From: Microlunatus soli
GTDB lineage: Bacteria > Actinomycetota > Actinomycetes > Propionibacteriales > Propionibacteriaceae
Reading direction: 5' to 3'
Length of the DNA: 64,000 bases
NCBI RefSeq assembly: GCF_900105385.1
Contig: NZ_LT629772.1
Coordinates: forward strand, 5,580,001-5,644,000
The position numbers and the translations under genes were made by a program. Below, piece after piece: positions 17,712-28,137 of this stretch; position 1 is the first letter of the stretch; every line of letters begins with the position of its first letter. Under the pieces are notes generated by a model. That model ran no database searches and was not told the DNA's origin. It saw only the letters and a program-made list of their open reading frames with translations.

Positions 17712-19181
17712 TCAGTCGGCGAAGTCGGCCAGCAGTCGGTCCACGGCAGCCTGTGCCGCCGCTGCGCAGCGACGGGTCAGATGCTGCCAGTCCTCGGCAG
17801 GCGCGCCGCGTGACTCCAGCTCCGCCGCATCGGCGAGGAATCGGTCCTGCAACGGGTCGAGGATCTCGCGTACGCGTGGTTGCCGGTCGGCATACCGGGT
17901 CCCGTCCGGGTTGCCGCAGACGGCTTCCAGCAGCAGGGCGAAGGTCCACCAGTAGGACCCGGGTGCCGGACCGTCGACCGAGGCTAGCTCCGGATTCGGG
18001 CCGGTCCCGGAGGCCGATCCGGCCGTGCCGAGCGCCGGCGGCGGATCGGTGCCGACCGCGATCGGCAGGTAGACACTCGTGCACGGCGTCGTCGGCGCCC
18101 ACCACCAATAGGGCGTCGGCGCACCCGGCACGGCGATCACCGAGGCTGCCGTGTTGCCCCAGGTGAACCCGGCCGGACTGTCATGCATGCAGAGCGTGAG
18201 GAAATCCGGCCGCGCAGCATTGAAGGCCGGACCGTCGAGGAAGCTGCCCTCGTAGTGGTCGGCGAGCACGCTGTGGGCAGTCTCCCAGTCGACGCCTCCG
18301 GCGGTCATTCCGTCGGCCAGCAACTGCCGGGACCGTTGCAGCCGGATCTGCGAGAGCTGCAACGGCGTGCCCGGATCGGTGACCGCTTCGGCGAAGTCCC
18401 AAACATCCGGGCCCGCGCAGTCCTGGACCGAACTGTCGGCCCGATCTCGGCCGGGCCACCCGAGGGACTCGGCCCGCTCGATCAACCCGTCGGCCAGCCG
18501 GCTCCAGTCGGTCCGGATGGTCGGCTGATTGGACAGTGCCGCGATGCCGGTCTCAACCCGGCGGATCGCCCAGTCCCGACCACTGGTCTCCAGCAGGAAC
18601 GCCCGGTCGGCATCGGCCACGACGTAGGAGTTGTCGTAGGCAGCGGCGGCGCGGTCGGTTGAGATCGTGCCGGCCGCCCACTGGCCGTATCGGCGCAACA
18701 GTCCGATGATCACCTCGACGGCCTCCTCGGCAGAACCGCCGCGCTCCAGCCCGAGCCGCAGCAGTTCCATCCCGAGCAGGCCAGGGGACGGGCGCGTGAC
18801 GCCGGTGGCGATCGCCGTTCGATCTGCCTGTGCGGTCGAGGCCAGGTCCCGGGTGAACAGCGCCTCGTTGCCGATCACGACACCGCGGCTGTTCAGCCCG
18901 ATCTCGTGACCCCAACACCAGTACGGCCCGGACCCGAGGTGCTCGAAGGTCGGCACGGCGTCGTCGATCCGACAGTAGGCGAGCTGCAACACGCCGTTGC
19001 CCTGTCGGGCCGGGAATCGTCGTACCGGTTGGGTTTCGCGAGCCGGCCGATCACTGTTCTTGCCGAACAGCAGACGCCCGTCCCGGGTCGCGTCGGGTAG
19101 TGCGACGAAGGTGTCGCAACTCCACGGTCGGCGCGCCGGGTCCGGGTCCGGCGATTCGGGAACCGTCCTGTGCTCCGACAT
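17712..19181 (-). CDS. Secernin-like (peptidase C69 family) amidohydrolase
   Basis: A 489-aa Ntn-type hydrolase. The secernin signature SCDTFVALPDATRDG then LFGKNSDRP places the probable N-terminal nucleophile at Cys22. Downstream blocks match the family: GHEIGLNSRGVVIGNEALF, then LLRLGLERGGSAEEAVEVI and NSYVVADADRAFLLET. A 21-residue Pro/Arg-rich leader would have to be removed if Cys22 must be the free N-terminus. Family activity is dipeptidase or acyltransferase; substrate unknown. It is a single gene, divided from the universal stress protein gene by 18 bp on the same strand, so it could be the last gene of the importer operon. Confidence 0.85.
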   Translation of the reverse strand: MSEHRTVPESPDPDPARRPWSCDTFVALPDATRDGRLLFGKNSDRPARETQPVRRFPARQGNGVLQLAYCRIDDAVPTFEHLGSGPYWCWGHEIGLNSRGVVIGNEALFTRDLASTAQADRTAIATGVTRPSPGLLGMELLRLGLERGGSAEEAVEVIIGLLRRYGQWAAGTISTDRAAAAYDNSYVVADADRAFLLETSGRDWAIRRVETGIAALSNQPTIRTDWSRLADGLIERAESLGWPGRDRADSSVQDCAGPDVWDFAEAVTDPGTPLQLSQIRLQRSRQLLADGMTAGGVDWETAHSVLADHYEGSFLDGPAFNAARPDFLTLCMHDSPAGFTWGNTAASVIAVPGAPTPYWWWAPTTPCTSVYLPIAVGTDPPPALGTAGSASGTGPNPELASVDGPAPGSYWWTFALLLEAVCGNPDGTRYADRQPRVREILDPLQDRFLADAAELESRGAPAEDWQHLTRRCAAAAQAAVDRLLADFAD

Positions 19182-19199
19182 CAGACTGCCCGCGATCTG

Positions 19200-19613
19200 C
19201 TACTCGAGATAACGCTGATCGGGCTTGACGGTCAGCACCGGGCAACCGGCGTCCATCAGGATCGCCTGTGCGGTGCTGCCGGTGATCATCTTGCCGACCG
19301 GACTGCGTCGCCGCAGGCCGATCACGATCAGACCGGCGTCGGTCTGTCGGGCCGCGTCCAGGATGACGTCGGCTGCCGAGTCACTGCCGGCCGCCTGCCG
19401 CACCTCATGATCGACTCCGGCGTCGTTCAGCTCGGTGTCGATCGCGTCCAGGTCCTGGGAGGAGGCGAAATGCGCGGTGGCGTTGTTGCCGTGATGGCCG
19501 GTGTTGACCACCACCAGCCGATGTCCGAGCCCGGCGGCCAGTTCGCGGGCGTGTTCGAAGGCCGCGGTGCCCTCCGGCGTCGGGATGTATCCGACAACGA
19601 TGTTCATGATCAT
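19200..19613 (-). CDS. Universal stress protein (UspA family)
   Basis: A 137-aa single-domain UspA protein. The ATP-binding pattern is present as VIGLRRRSPVGKMITGSTAQAIL, close to the G-x2-G-x9-G-S/T rule, and it starts with NIVVGYIPTPEGTAAF. ATG 19613 overlaps the stop of the ATPase gene as TGATG; ATG 19607 is an equally possible start with better spacing from GAGG. Coupling to the importer suggests a nucleotide-binding role tied to sugar uptake, which is inference. Confidence 0.9.
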   Translation of the reverse strand: MIMNIVVGYIPTPEGTAAFEHARELAAGLGHRLVVVNTGHHGNNATAHFASSQDLDAIDTELNDAGVDHEVRQAAGSDSAADVILDAARQTDAGLIVIGLRRRSPVGKMITGSTAQAILMDAGCPVLTVKPDQRYLE

Positions 19614-20440
19614 CAACCTCGCTGGTGCCACTCGTCGGGGGACAGGGTCTTGGCGCCGGTCATGATCGCGACGGCGTCCTCCATGCTGTGCGACTGGGGA
19701 GTGATCACTCCGGCCATCCCGCCGAGTCGTTGGATGTGGATCCGGTCGGCGGTCTCGAAGACGTTCGGCATGTTGTGGCTGATCAGGATCACCCCGAGGC
19801 CGCGGTCCCGCAGGTCGCGGACCAGCTTCAGCACCTGGCCCGTCTCCCGGACGCCCAGCGCGGCCGTCGGCTCGTCCAGGATCACCACCTTGCTGCCGAA
19901 CGCTCCGGCCCGGGCGACGGCGACGACCTGGCGCTGTCCGCCGGACAGCGTCTCCACGGCCTGGTCGATGTTCTGCAGGGTGGTGATCCCGAGCTCGGAG
20001 ATGAACTGCTTGGCCTGTTCCCGCATCGCCGGCTTGTCCACCATCCGCAGCACCGATCCGAGCACACCACGGCGCCGGATCTCCCGGCCCAGGAACATGT
20101 TGCTGGCGATGTCGAGTGCCGGAGCGACGGCAAGATTCTGATAGACCGTCTCGACACCAGCCTCACGGGCGTCCTGGGTGCTGCCGAAGCTGACCGTGCG
20201 GTCGTCGATCCGGATCGTCCCCTGATCCGGCGTCAATGCCCCGGACAGGCATTTGATCAAGGTCGACTTGCCGGCGCCGTTGTCGCCGATCACTGCCAGC
20301 ACCTCGCCGGGGTAGAGGTCGACGTCGACGCCGCGCAGCCCGACCACCCGGCCGAACAGCTTCACCAGGCCACGAGCCTGCAGCACCGGTTCGTCGCCGG
20401 CAACCTCCGCGGCATGCTGCGGTTTGGTCTCTGTGGTCAT
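19613..20440 (-). CDS. Monosaccharide ABC transporter ATP-binding protein (FrcA-like)
   Basis: A 275-aa single-domain ATPase of the CUT2 class. Walker A GDNGAGKST (near 53), signature LSGGQRQVVAVARA, Walker B VVILDEPTAALGVRET, switch His in ISHNMPNV. CUT2 ATPases such as RbsA have two domains, whereas this one has one, as in fructose FrcA. ATG 20440 overlaps the permease stop as TGATG. Gene order is binding protein, permease, ATPase, Usp. Confidence 0.93.
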   Translation of the reverse strand: MTTETKPQHAAEVAGDEPVLQARGLVKLFGRVVGLRGVDVDLYPGEVLAVIGDNGAGKSTLIKCLSGALTPDQGTIRIDDRTVSFGSTQDAREAGVETVYQNLAVAPALDIASNMFLGREIRRRGVLGSVLRMVDKPAMREQAKQFISELGITTLQNIDQAVETLSGGQRQVVAVARAGAFGSKVVILDEPTAALGVRETGQVLKLVRDLRDRGLGVILISHNMPNVFETADRIHIQRLGGMAGVITPQSHSMEDAVAIMTGAKTLSPDEWHQRG

Positions 20441-21462
20441 CAGCCCCGCACCCTTCTGATCCATTGATCGATCGCCACCGCCAGGATGACCAGGATGCCG
20501 GTGGCCAGCACCTGGTAGTTCGGGTCGACGCCGGCCAACGCCAGACCACTGTTGAACGTCTGCACGATCAACGCTCCGATCAGGGTGCCGACCACCGAGC
20601 CACGCCCGCCGAACAGGCTGGTGCCGCCGATCACCACGGCAGTGATCGACAACAGGTTGTAGTTCAGACCGGCGTTCGGGTCCGCGCCGCCGACCCGGCC
20701 ACAGACGATCCAGGCCGCGATGCCGACACAGACACCGGCGACGACGTAGGCGCTGAACAGCAGTTTGCGGGTCGAGATGCCGGCCAGTTGGGCCGCCTCG
20801 CGATCGTCACCGGTGGCGTACAGGTGACGACCCCAGGCGGAGTTGCGGAGCACGAAGCCGAGGATCAAGAAGACCGCCAGCATCAAGATCACGCCCCAGG
20901 TCACACTCACCGGACCGATCGTGAAACTCGACCCGGTGATCAACAGGAACGCATCCGGATCCAGTGACACCGTCTGGCCCTGGGCGTACAGCAGGGAGAG
21001 CGCGGTAAAGATCGAGAAGGTGCCGAGGGTGACGATGAACGGCGGCAGGTTGATCCGGGTGACCAGGAAACCATTCAGCAGGCCGGTCAGGATGGCTACC
21101 GCGATCCCGATCAGCAAGGCGAGGATCCCCGGCGTCCCGCTGAAGCTCAGCTTGGCCATCACCAGTGAGGCCAACACCATTGCCATCCCGATCGACAGGT
21201 CGACGCCGGCCGTCAGGATGATCAAGGTCTGGCCGGCGGCCAAGGTGCCGACCACCGCCATCTGTTGGACCAGCAGTGACAGCGCCTCCGGGCGGAGGAA
21301 GCCCTGGGAGACGATTCCGAAGACGATGATCGCCACGATCAACACGATCAACGGACTGAGCGCAGGGTTGCCGTGCAACAGATGTTGGACGCGTTCCAGC
21401 GGACTTCGCCGTCGGCTCAGCAGGTCCTCGACGCTGGCCGGATTGCTCACCTCGGTAGTCAT
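20440..21462 (-). CDS. Monosaccharide ABC transporter permease (FrcC/RbsC-like)
   Basis: A 340-aa CUT2-class permease with eight to ten hydrophobic segments. Typical blocks are GQTLIILTAGVDLSIGMAM (near residue 75), NGFLVTRINLPPFIVTLGTF and TGDDREAAQLAGISTRKLLFSAYV. ATG 21462 follows AAAGGA. The protein would form a homodimer with two copies of the adjacent ATPase. Confidence 0.93.
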   Translation of the reverse strand: MTTEVSNPASVEDLLSRRRSPLERVQHLLHGNPALSPLIVLIVAIIVFGIVSQGFLRPEALSLLVQQMAVVGTLAAGQTLIILTAGVDLSIGMAMVLASLVMAKLSFSGTPGILALLIGIAVAILTGLLNGFLVTRINLPPFIVTLGTFSIFTALSLLYAQGQTVSLDPDAFLLITGSSFTIGPVSVTWGVILMLAVFLILGFVLRNSAWGRHLYATGDDREAAQLAGISTRKLLFSAYVVAGVCVGIAAWIVCGRVGGADPNAGLNYNLLSITAVVIGGTSLFGGRGSVVGTLIGALIVQTFNSGLALAGVDPNYQVLATGILVILAVAIDQWIRRVRG

Positions 21463-21485
21463 CGCATTCCTTTCACCAGCAGATC

Positions 21486-22610
21486 TCACCAGCAGATTTT
21501 GGAGGCCTCGTCGGGCGTCTGGCTCTTCACGCCGGGCACCGGATCGGCGGTGGCCAACGCGGTCCCGGTGTCGTAGAAGTCCTTGCCCTTGGTCTTGGCC
21601 GGCGGTGCGCCGCCCCGGGCGATCTTGGCGATCGCGTCCACCCCGAGCTCGGCCATCTTGCCCGGATACTGGGTGGCGTCGGCGTCGAAGACACCACTGC
21701 GGACCAGGTCGATGCCGTCACAGCTTCCGTCGATCACGACCAGCATCACGTCCTTCTCCTTGCCGGCCGCCTTGAGCGCGGCGTAGGCGCCCTGGCCGGC
21801 AGGCTCGTTCATCGCATAGACCACGTTGATGTCGGAGTTGGCCGACAGGCATTGCTCCATCGCCTGCCGGCCGCCGTCGATGGCGCCGGTCGTCGGCCGG
21901 TGGCAGGCGATCTGATACTGCCCGCCCTTGCCTCCGGTGTACTTGCCCTTCTTGGGTTCCAGTCCGTTCTGTTTGCTGCGGTCGTTGGGGATGCCCATGC
22001 CGTCCAGGAAGCCGTGATCACGTTCGGTGTCGACCGCCACCACCTGGTCGTTGTAGAGGTCGAGCATCGCGATCGTCGCCTTCTTGCCGTTCAGCTTGGC
22101 CGCGGCGTACTTGCCGATCAGCTGCCCGGCCTGATGGTTGTCGGTGGCGAACGTGTTGTCCGCGGTCTCCACCGGCGTCAGCGGGGTGTCCAGGGCACTG
22201 ACGTACAGTCCGGACTCCTTCGCCTGCCGCAACGCGGCGTTGATCGAGTTGCCGTTGCTGGTGACCAGGATTCCTTTGTCGCCGCGCGCGATCGCGGTGT
22301 AGATCTGGTTGATCTGGTTCTGGGTGTCGCCGTCCTGGGTGCCGGCCGCGACCGACAGCTTGACGCCCTGCCGATGTGCTTCCTCCAGCGCCGCCTTCTT
22401 CATGGCCACGAAGTAGGGGTTGGTCTGGGTCTTCAAGATCAACGAGACACCCGGGCGTTTGTCCGCAGCGCCGCAGGCGGCGAGCAGGCAGCAGACCAAT
22501 CCCGCCGCGATCGCGGCCAGCAGCCGAGGTCGGGCCGCGGACCGCCCGGCCGGTCGGTGCGGCCGCGTCGTCGCGCTCCGCCGATGCGACCGCCACTGCG
22601 GTGTCGCCAT
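21486..22610 (-). CDS. Sugar ABC transporter substrate-binding lipoprotein (FrcB/RbsB-like)
   Basis: A 374-aa periplasmic-binding-protein type 1 lipoprotein. The N-terminus is long and basic, and the lipobox is LLAAC with Cys46. The mature domain starts SLILKTQTNPYFVAMKKAA and has GDKGILVTSNGNSINAAL and AMNEPAGQGAYAALKAAG, as in fructose and ribose binding proteins. GGAGG lies just 3 nt from ATG 22610. First gene of the importer operon, 23 bp from the permease. Sugar specificity is not certain. Confidence 0.9.
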   Translation of the reverse strand: MATPQWRSHRRSATTRPHRPAGRSAARPRLLAAIAAGLVCCLLAACGAADKRPGVSLILKTQTNPYFVAMKKAALEEAHRQGVKLSVAAGTQDGDTQNQINQIYTAIARGDKGILVTSNGNSINAALRQAKESGLYVSALDTPLTPVETADNTFATDNHQAGQLIGKYAAAKLNGKKATIAMLDLYNDQVVAVDTERDHGFLDGMGIPNDRSKQNGLEPKKGKYTGGKGGQYQIACHRPTTGAIDGGRQAMEQCLSANSDINVVYAMNEPAGQGAYAALKAAGKEKDVMLVVIDGSCDGIDLVRSGVFDADATQYPGKMAELGVDAIAKIARGGAPPAKTKGKDFYDTGTALATADPVPGVKSQTPDEASKICW

Positions 22611-22843
22611 AGGCCTCCGATCATCGATGAACGGGTGCGAGTCGTGCAGGTCGTGCGGATCACGACGTCCTCAGTCGTATCCCCGACGGACCCCGGCGTC
22701 AAGCGCGGCATGCTGAGCGACACCCAGCCGTGATGAATCCCGCGACCAGGATTGATCCACGGCTGAGGCTGTGCTCAGTCTTCGGTCCCGGCTACCCGCA
22801 TCCGCGACCGGTATCCGGATGTCAAGACGGGCCGTCTTGGTGG
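22611..22843. other. Intergenic region between the importer operon and the ilvB leader
   Basis: This non-coding stretch must contain the minus-strand promoter of the importer operon. I find no clear operator, repeat or RNA in it. Confidence 0.5.
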
Positions 22844-22872
22844 TTGACATTGTCGGGCTGTTGGAGGATCGT
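22844..22872 (+). promoter_or_regulatory. Promoter of the ilvB leader
   Basis: A perfect -35 TTGACA (22844-22849) is followed by a 17-bp spacer and GATCGT (22867-22872), which keeps the key A and final T of a -10 box. The predicted start point is 22879-22880, the first base of the leader GTG. Confidence 0.6.
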
Positions 22873-22879
22873 TGCATCC

Positions 22880-22927
22880 GTGCGTTTCGCGTTCGAGCTT
22901 CTCGTAATCGAAAAGCGTGTCGACTGA
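22880..22927 (+). CDS. ilvB leader peptide (attenuator)
   Basis: A 15-codon ORF beginning with GTG: M-R-F-A-F-E-L-L-V-I-E-K-R-V-D and TGA. The consecutive Leu-Leu-Val-Ile codons (CTT CTC GTA ATC, partly rare in this GC-rich DNA) are the regulatory codons expected of a branched-chain attenuator. The predicted transcription start coincides with the GTG, so the peptide may be translated without a leader, although GGAGG (22863-22867) also lies upstream. Its stop falls in the 5' arm region of a 10-bp hairpin, and a T6 terminator-like element follows before ilvB. Confidence 0.8.
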   Translation: MRFAFELLVIEKRVD

Positions 22928-22954
22928 GCATCACAGCTCACCTCGTCGACACGC
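22915..22954 (+). promoter_or_regulatory. Pause/antiterminator hairpin of the ilvB attenuator
   Basis: GCGTGTCGAC (22915-22924) and GTCGACACGC (22945-22954) are perfectly complementary. The loop contains a second stem, TGAGC/GCTCA. The 5' arm covers the last codons of the leader peptide, so ribosome position can decide whether it forms. Confidence 0.7.
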
Positions 22955-22968
22955 TCCCTCGTCTGCCA

Positions 22969-22988
22969 CCCGGCGGCGGGGGTTTTTT
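22969..22988 (+). terminator. Attenuator terminator before ilvB
   Basis: A GC-rich element (CCCGGCGGCGGGGG) able to form a short CCCG/CGGG stem is followed by six T residues (22983-22988). It lies about 55 bp before ilvB. Confidence 0.65.
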
Positions 22989-23042
22989 GTTGCATGAGCA
23001 CGATCACGACGCACGTCGTCCAGCACAAGTCAGGAGAAAGAG

Positions 23043-24802
23043 ATGGCTGAGGAGCGGTCAGACGCCACGCCCGCCGATGCGGGCCTGACCGGAGCGCAAG
23101 CACTGGTTCGTTCACTCGAGCGGGTCGGTGCCGACGTCGTATTCGGGATCCCCGGGGGAGCGATCCTCCCCGCCTACGACCCGTTGTACGACTCCGATGC
23201 TGTCCGGCACATCCTCGTCCGCCACGAGCAGGGCGCAGGACATGCCGCCGAGGGGTACGCCATGGTCACCGGCAAGGTCGGTGTCTGCATGGCCACCTCA
23301 GGCCCAGGGGCGACCAACCTGGTGACCGCGATCGCCGACGCGTATATGGATTCGGTTCCGATCGTGGCGATCACCGGGCAGGTGGCCTCCGGGTCGATCG
23401 GCACCGACGCCTTCCAGGAAGCCGACATCACCGGCATCACCATGCCGATCACCAAGCACAGCTTCCTGGTCAAGACCGCCGCCGACGTGCCGCACGCGAT
23501 CGCGGCGGCGTTCCACATCGCGGCCACCGGACGGCCCGGTCCGGTGCTGGTCGACATCACCAAGGACGCGTTGCAGGGCACCGCACCCTTCCAGTGGCCC
23601 AAGCGGGTCGAGCTGCCGGGATACCGCCCGGTGACCAAGCCGCACGCCAAGCAGATCCGGGAGGCCGCCAAGCTGATCGCGGCCTCGGAACGCCCGGTGC
23701 TCTACGTCGGCGGCGGCACCGTCAAGGCGCACGCCGGCGAGCAACTGCGCCAGCTGGTCGAGGCGACCGGTATCCCGGTGATCACCACGCTGATGGCCCG
23801 GGGCGTCTTCCCCGACAGCCATCCGCTGAATTACGGGATGCCCGGGATGCACGGCACGGTGGCGGCGGTCGGTGCGCTGCAGCGCAGCGACCTGTTGATC
23901 TCGCTGGGCGCCCGGTTCGACGATCGGGTGACCGGTCAGTTGTCCAGCTTCGCCCCTGAGGCGAAGGTCATCCACGCCGACATCGACCCCGCCGAGATCA
24001 GCAAGAACCGGACGGCCGACGTGCCGATCGTCGGTGACTGTGCCGAAGTGATCACCGAGCTGACCTCGGCGTTGCAGACCACCCAGCTGCCGGACTTCCT
24101 GGGCTGGAAGGCATACCTGGACAGCCTGCAGAGCCGTTACCCGACAGGGTATGACGAGCCGGAGGACGGCTCGCTGTCTCCGCAGCACGTGATCAAGCGG
24201 ATCGGTGAGCTGACCGGACCGGACGCCTACTACGTGACCGGCGTCGGTCAGCACCAGATGTGGTCGGCCCATTTCCTGCCCTTCGAGAAGCAGGGCCACT
24301 GGCTCAACTCCGGCGGTGCCGGGACGATGGGCTACGGCGTGCCGGCCGCGATGGGCGCCAAGGTCGGACAACCCGACTCGGTGGTCTGGTGCATCGACGG
24401 CGACGGCTGCTTCCAGATGACCAACCAGGAGCTCGTCACCTGCGCCCTGGAAGGGATCCCGGTCAAGATCGCGGTGATCAACAACCAGAGCCTGGGCATG
24501 GTCCGGCAGTGGCAGACGCTGTTCTATCAGGGCCGCTACTCCAACACCGACTTGAAGACCAATCGGGTCCCGGACTTCCAGAAGCTCGCCGAGGCGATGG
24601 GCTGTGTCGGGCTGCGTGCCGAGACGCCGGCCGACGTCGACTCCGTGATCGACAAGGCGCTCAGCATCAACGACGCCCCGGTGGTGGTCGAATTCGTCGT
24701 CCACAAGGACGCGATGGTGTGGCCGATGGTTCCTGCCGGGACCAGCAATGACGCGATCAAGATCGCCCGTGATCTTGCTCCGAACTGGGAAGGGGAAGAG
24801 CT

Positions 24803-24806
<4 letters not shown>
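23043..24806 (+). CDS. ilvB: Acetolactate synthase large subunit
   Basis: A 587-aa TPP- and FAD-dependent enzyme making acetolactate and acetohydroxybutyrate. The TPP-activating Glu is in [14 protein letters not shown], and the TPP/Mg motif is [13 protein letters not shown] through VINN. The sequence PIVAITGQV and the C-terminal LGMVRQWQ are typical of biosynthetic AHAS. AGGAGA precedes ATG 23043. The start of ilvN overlaps by 4 bp (GTGA), and ilvC follows, giving the usual actinobacterial ilvBNC operon. Confidence 0.98.
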
Positions 24807-26463
<1,657 letters not shown>

Positions 26464-26479
26464 CCCCACCCACCCATAA

Positions 26480-26546
26480 CCCGCCGACCCGTCACTTCCT
26501 CCCGCATTTTGCGGCGTGTCTGAGGAGGAAGTGACGGGTCGGCGGG
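26480..26546. terminator. Long perfect inverted repeat after ilvC
   Basis: Two 23-bp arms (26480-26502 and 26524-26546) are perfectly complementary around a 21-nt loop that itself holds CGCA/TGCG. Outer ATAACC/GGTTAT sequence extends it. It lies between convergent ilvC and a membrane protein gene, so it can act as a bidirectional terminator. It is far longer than usual terminators and may be a repeated element. Confidence 0.7.
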
Positions 26547-26559
26547 GTTTGGGGCAGGG

Positions 26560-27099
26560 TTATCGGGATTCCTCGTGGATGCCGACCACCATGGTGCCGT
26601 CCTTGCGGATCCCGGTGGTGACCTCGTACAGGGTGTCACTGAACTTGCTCGACGAGCTGCTCAGCGTTGCGTCGTTGGCGCGGGTGCAGACACCGGACAG
26701 GCCGGTGGTGTCGAGTTGGGTCGGATGGCCGGACTGACACGTTCCGAAGGTCCGGTTGATGGCGGCCGAGGTCTTGGGCCGATCCTGTTTGGGCACGGCC
26801 ACCACGGCGTCGAGGGTGAAGTCGTGGGTGGCTCGGTAGTGCGAGCTCAGCACCGTCGTGCTGGACGGGAGAGAGATGTCACCCCACCAGCGGATGTCTT
26901 CGACCGTGACGTCGTCGCAGTGATAGCCGGCGATGTCGTTGGTGCAGGTCGAACCGCGCTCGGTCTGGAAAGAGAAGTACGGAACTCCCCAGTCGCCGGC
27001 GTAGCGACTCAAGATCACGAACGGGATCGCCGCCAACACGATCATCACGCCGATCCCGATCAGGATCCGACGCCCCCGATGTCTCCGCTGCCGTGCCAC
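26560..27099 (-). CDS. Single-pass membrane protein of unknown function
   Basis: A 179-aa protein if GTG 27099 is used; ATG 27144 would add 15 residues. The basic start (ARQRRHRGRR) is followed by one hydrophobic segment (about 12-31) and an extracytoplasmic domain with four Cys (STCTNDIAGYHCDD and GTCQSGH...GVCTR), likely two disulfides. CATGCT lies 6 nt before the GTG, which would suit a leaderless start. I recognise no family. Confidence 0.65.
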   Translation of the reverse strand: MARQRRHRGRRILIGIGVMIVLAAIPFVILSRYAGDWGVPYFSFQTERGSTCTNDIAGYHCDDVTVEDIRWWGDISLPSSTTVLSSHYRATHDFTLDAVVAVPKQDRPKTSAAINRTFGTCQSGHPTQLDTTGLSGVCTRANDATLSSSSSKFSDTLYEVTTGIRKDGTMVVGIHEESR

Positions 27100-27250
27100 C
27101 CCCGCAGCATGCCATGATCGCGGCCCGGAGTGCACGCTCGACATCCGTCATCGGGGAGCACGATCAGCTCGATGAACTCCCGAGCTTGTCGAAACGGCAG
27201 CGGCCGCACTCGGGATCGGCACGATCCTTCGCCCGGCCGCAGCGCTCCGT

Positions 27251-27814
27251 TCAGCGCTTGACGGCGATGATCACCGAGGTGTCGGCGGCAACCATCACAT
27301 CGACGCTGGTGAAGCGATCGTCGGTCAGCCATTCCTGTCGGAGTTGATCAACGCGGCCGGAGTCCATCGGCGGCCAGCTGCTGGACGGGGTGAAGTCGTC
27401 GAGCACGATCATGCCGCCGGTCTCCAGCATGTCCACGATCTGTTCGCGGGGGGAGTGCCGGGCGCTCTCGGCATCGATGAAGATCAACGAGAACGGCGCA
27501 TGCTCGGCCAGGGTCGACCAGTCGGCATGCATCACGTCGATGTCATCGCCGGCAAACATCTCCATCACGCCGTGTGCCAGCTCGGGATCGAGCTCCGCGG
27601 TCAGCACCCGGGTGGATTTCGGGGCGCCGGTCCGCAGCCACGCTGCCCCGACTCCGCAGCCGGTCCCACACTCGGCCATCGTTCCTGTCCGGGTCGCGGC
27701 CAGGGTCGCGAGCAGCCGTCCCGTCTCGGTGCGCGATGCCATCACGTACCCGTGTTGCAGGGACATCTTCAGGGCACGGGTGACGATCTCGGGAAGGTTG
27801 GGTGGAGCGCTCAC
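27251..27814 (-). CDS. O-methyltransferase-like SAM-dependent methyltransferase
   Basis: A 187-aa class I methyltransferase resembling the small catechol/caffeoyl-CoA type group. Motif I is AECGTGCGVGAAWL, the acidic motif II is TAELDPELA, and MIVLDDFTP fits the metal-binding Asp-Asp of this group. GTG 27814 is preferred: CAGACT lies 6 nt upstream. The substrate is unknown. Downstream, 27178-27196 holds a degenerate copy of the CCTGAGCTTGTCGAAGG repeat. Confidence 0.82.
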   Translation of the reverse strand: MSAPPNLPEIVTRALKMSLQHGYVMASRTETGRLLATLAATRTGTMAECGTGCGVGAAWLRTGAPKSTRVLTAELDPELAHGVMEMFAGDDIDVMHADWSTLAEHAPFSLIFIDAESARHSPREQIVDMLETGGMIVLDDFTPSSSWPPMDSGRVDQLRQEWLTDDRFTSVDVMVAADTSVIIAVKR

Positions 27815-27973
27815 GGAACCAGTCTGGCATCGTCGGCGAATGCAGTCCAGGATACGAGACTCTGGTCCCACGATATGGCGGACAATTACTTGGACGTCCT
27901 AGTATCTCGGTTGTCAGCTTACCGTTTCGAGTGGGAATCGCGGCCATGTACGACTTGTATCCCGATAGTTGGG

Positions 27974-27999
27974 CCGGTGACGACGATCGTCGTCACCGG
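27974..27999. promoter_or_regulatory. 26-bp perfect palindrome upstream of the sulfatase
   Basis: The half CCGGTGACGACGA (27974-27986) is followed directly by its exact reverse complement to 27999. It lies between the divergent methyltransferase and sulfatase genes, 138 bp before the sulfatase. A homodimer operator or a cruciform is possible; nothing else is seen in 27815-28120. Confidence 0.5.
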
Positions 28000-28137
28000 A
28001 CCGTGGTCGAGCGCCCGCGGCGCCGTCCGCGTCGCAGCCATGCCACCGAGCCGGAGATCATTCGTGTACGCGAGGGGCATCGGCCGACCGAGCGTTGATC
28101 GCCTCCGCATGAGTGCACCGCACCAGGAGGACGTCCC

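Noticed and set aside
22611..23042. T-box riboswitch before ilvB
   Set aside because: No T-box sequence or specifier-loop structure is seen; a leader peptide with Leu, Val and Ile codons explains the region better.
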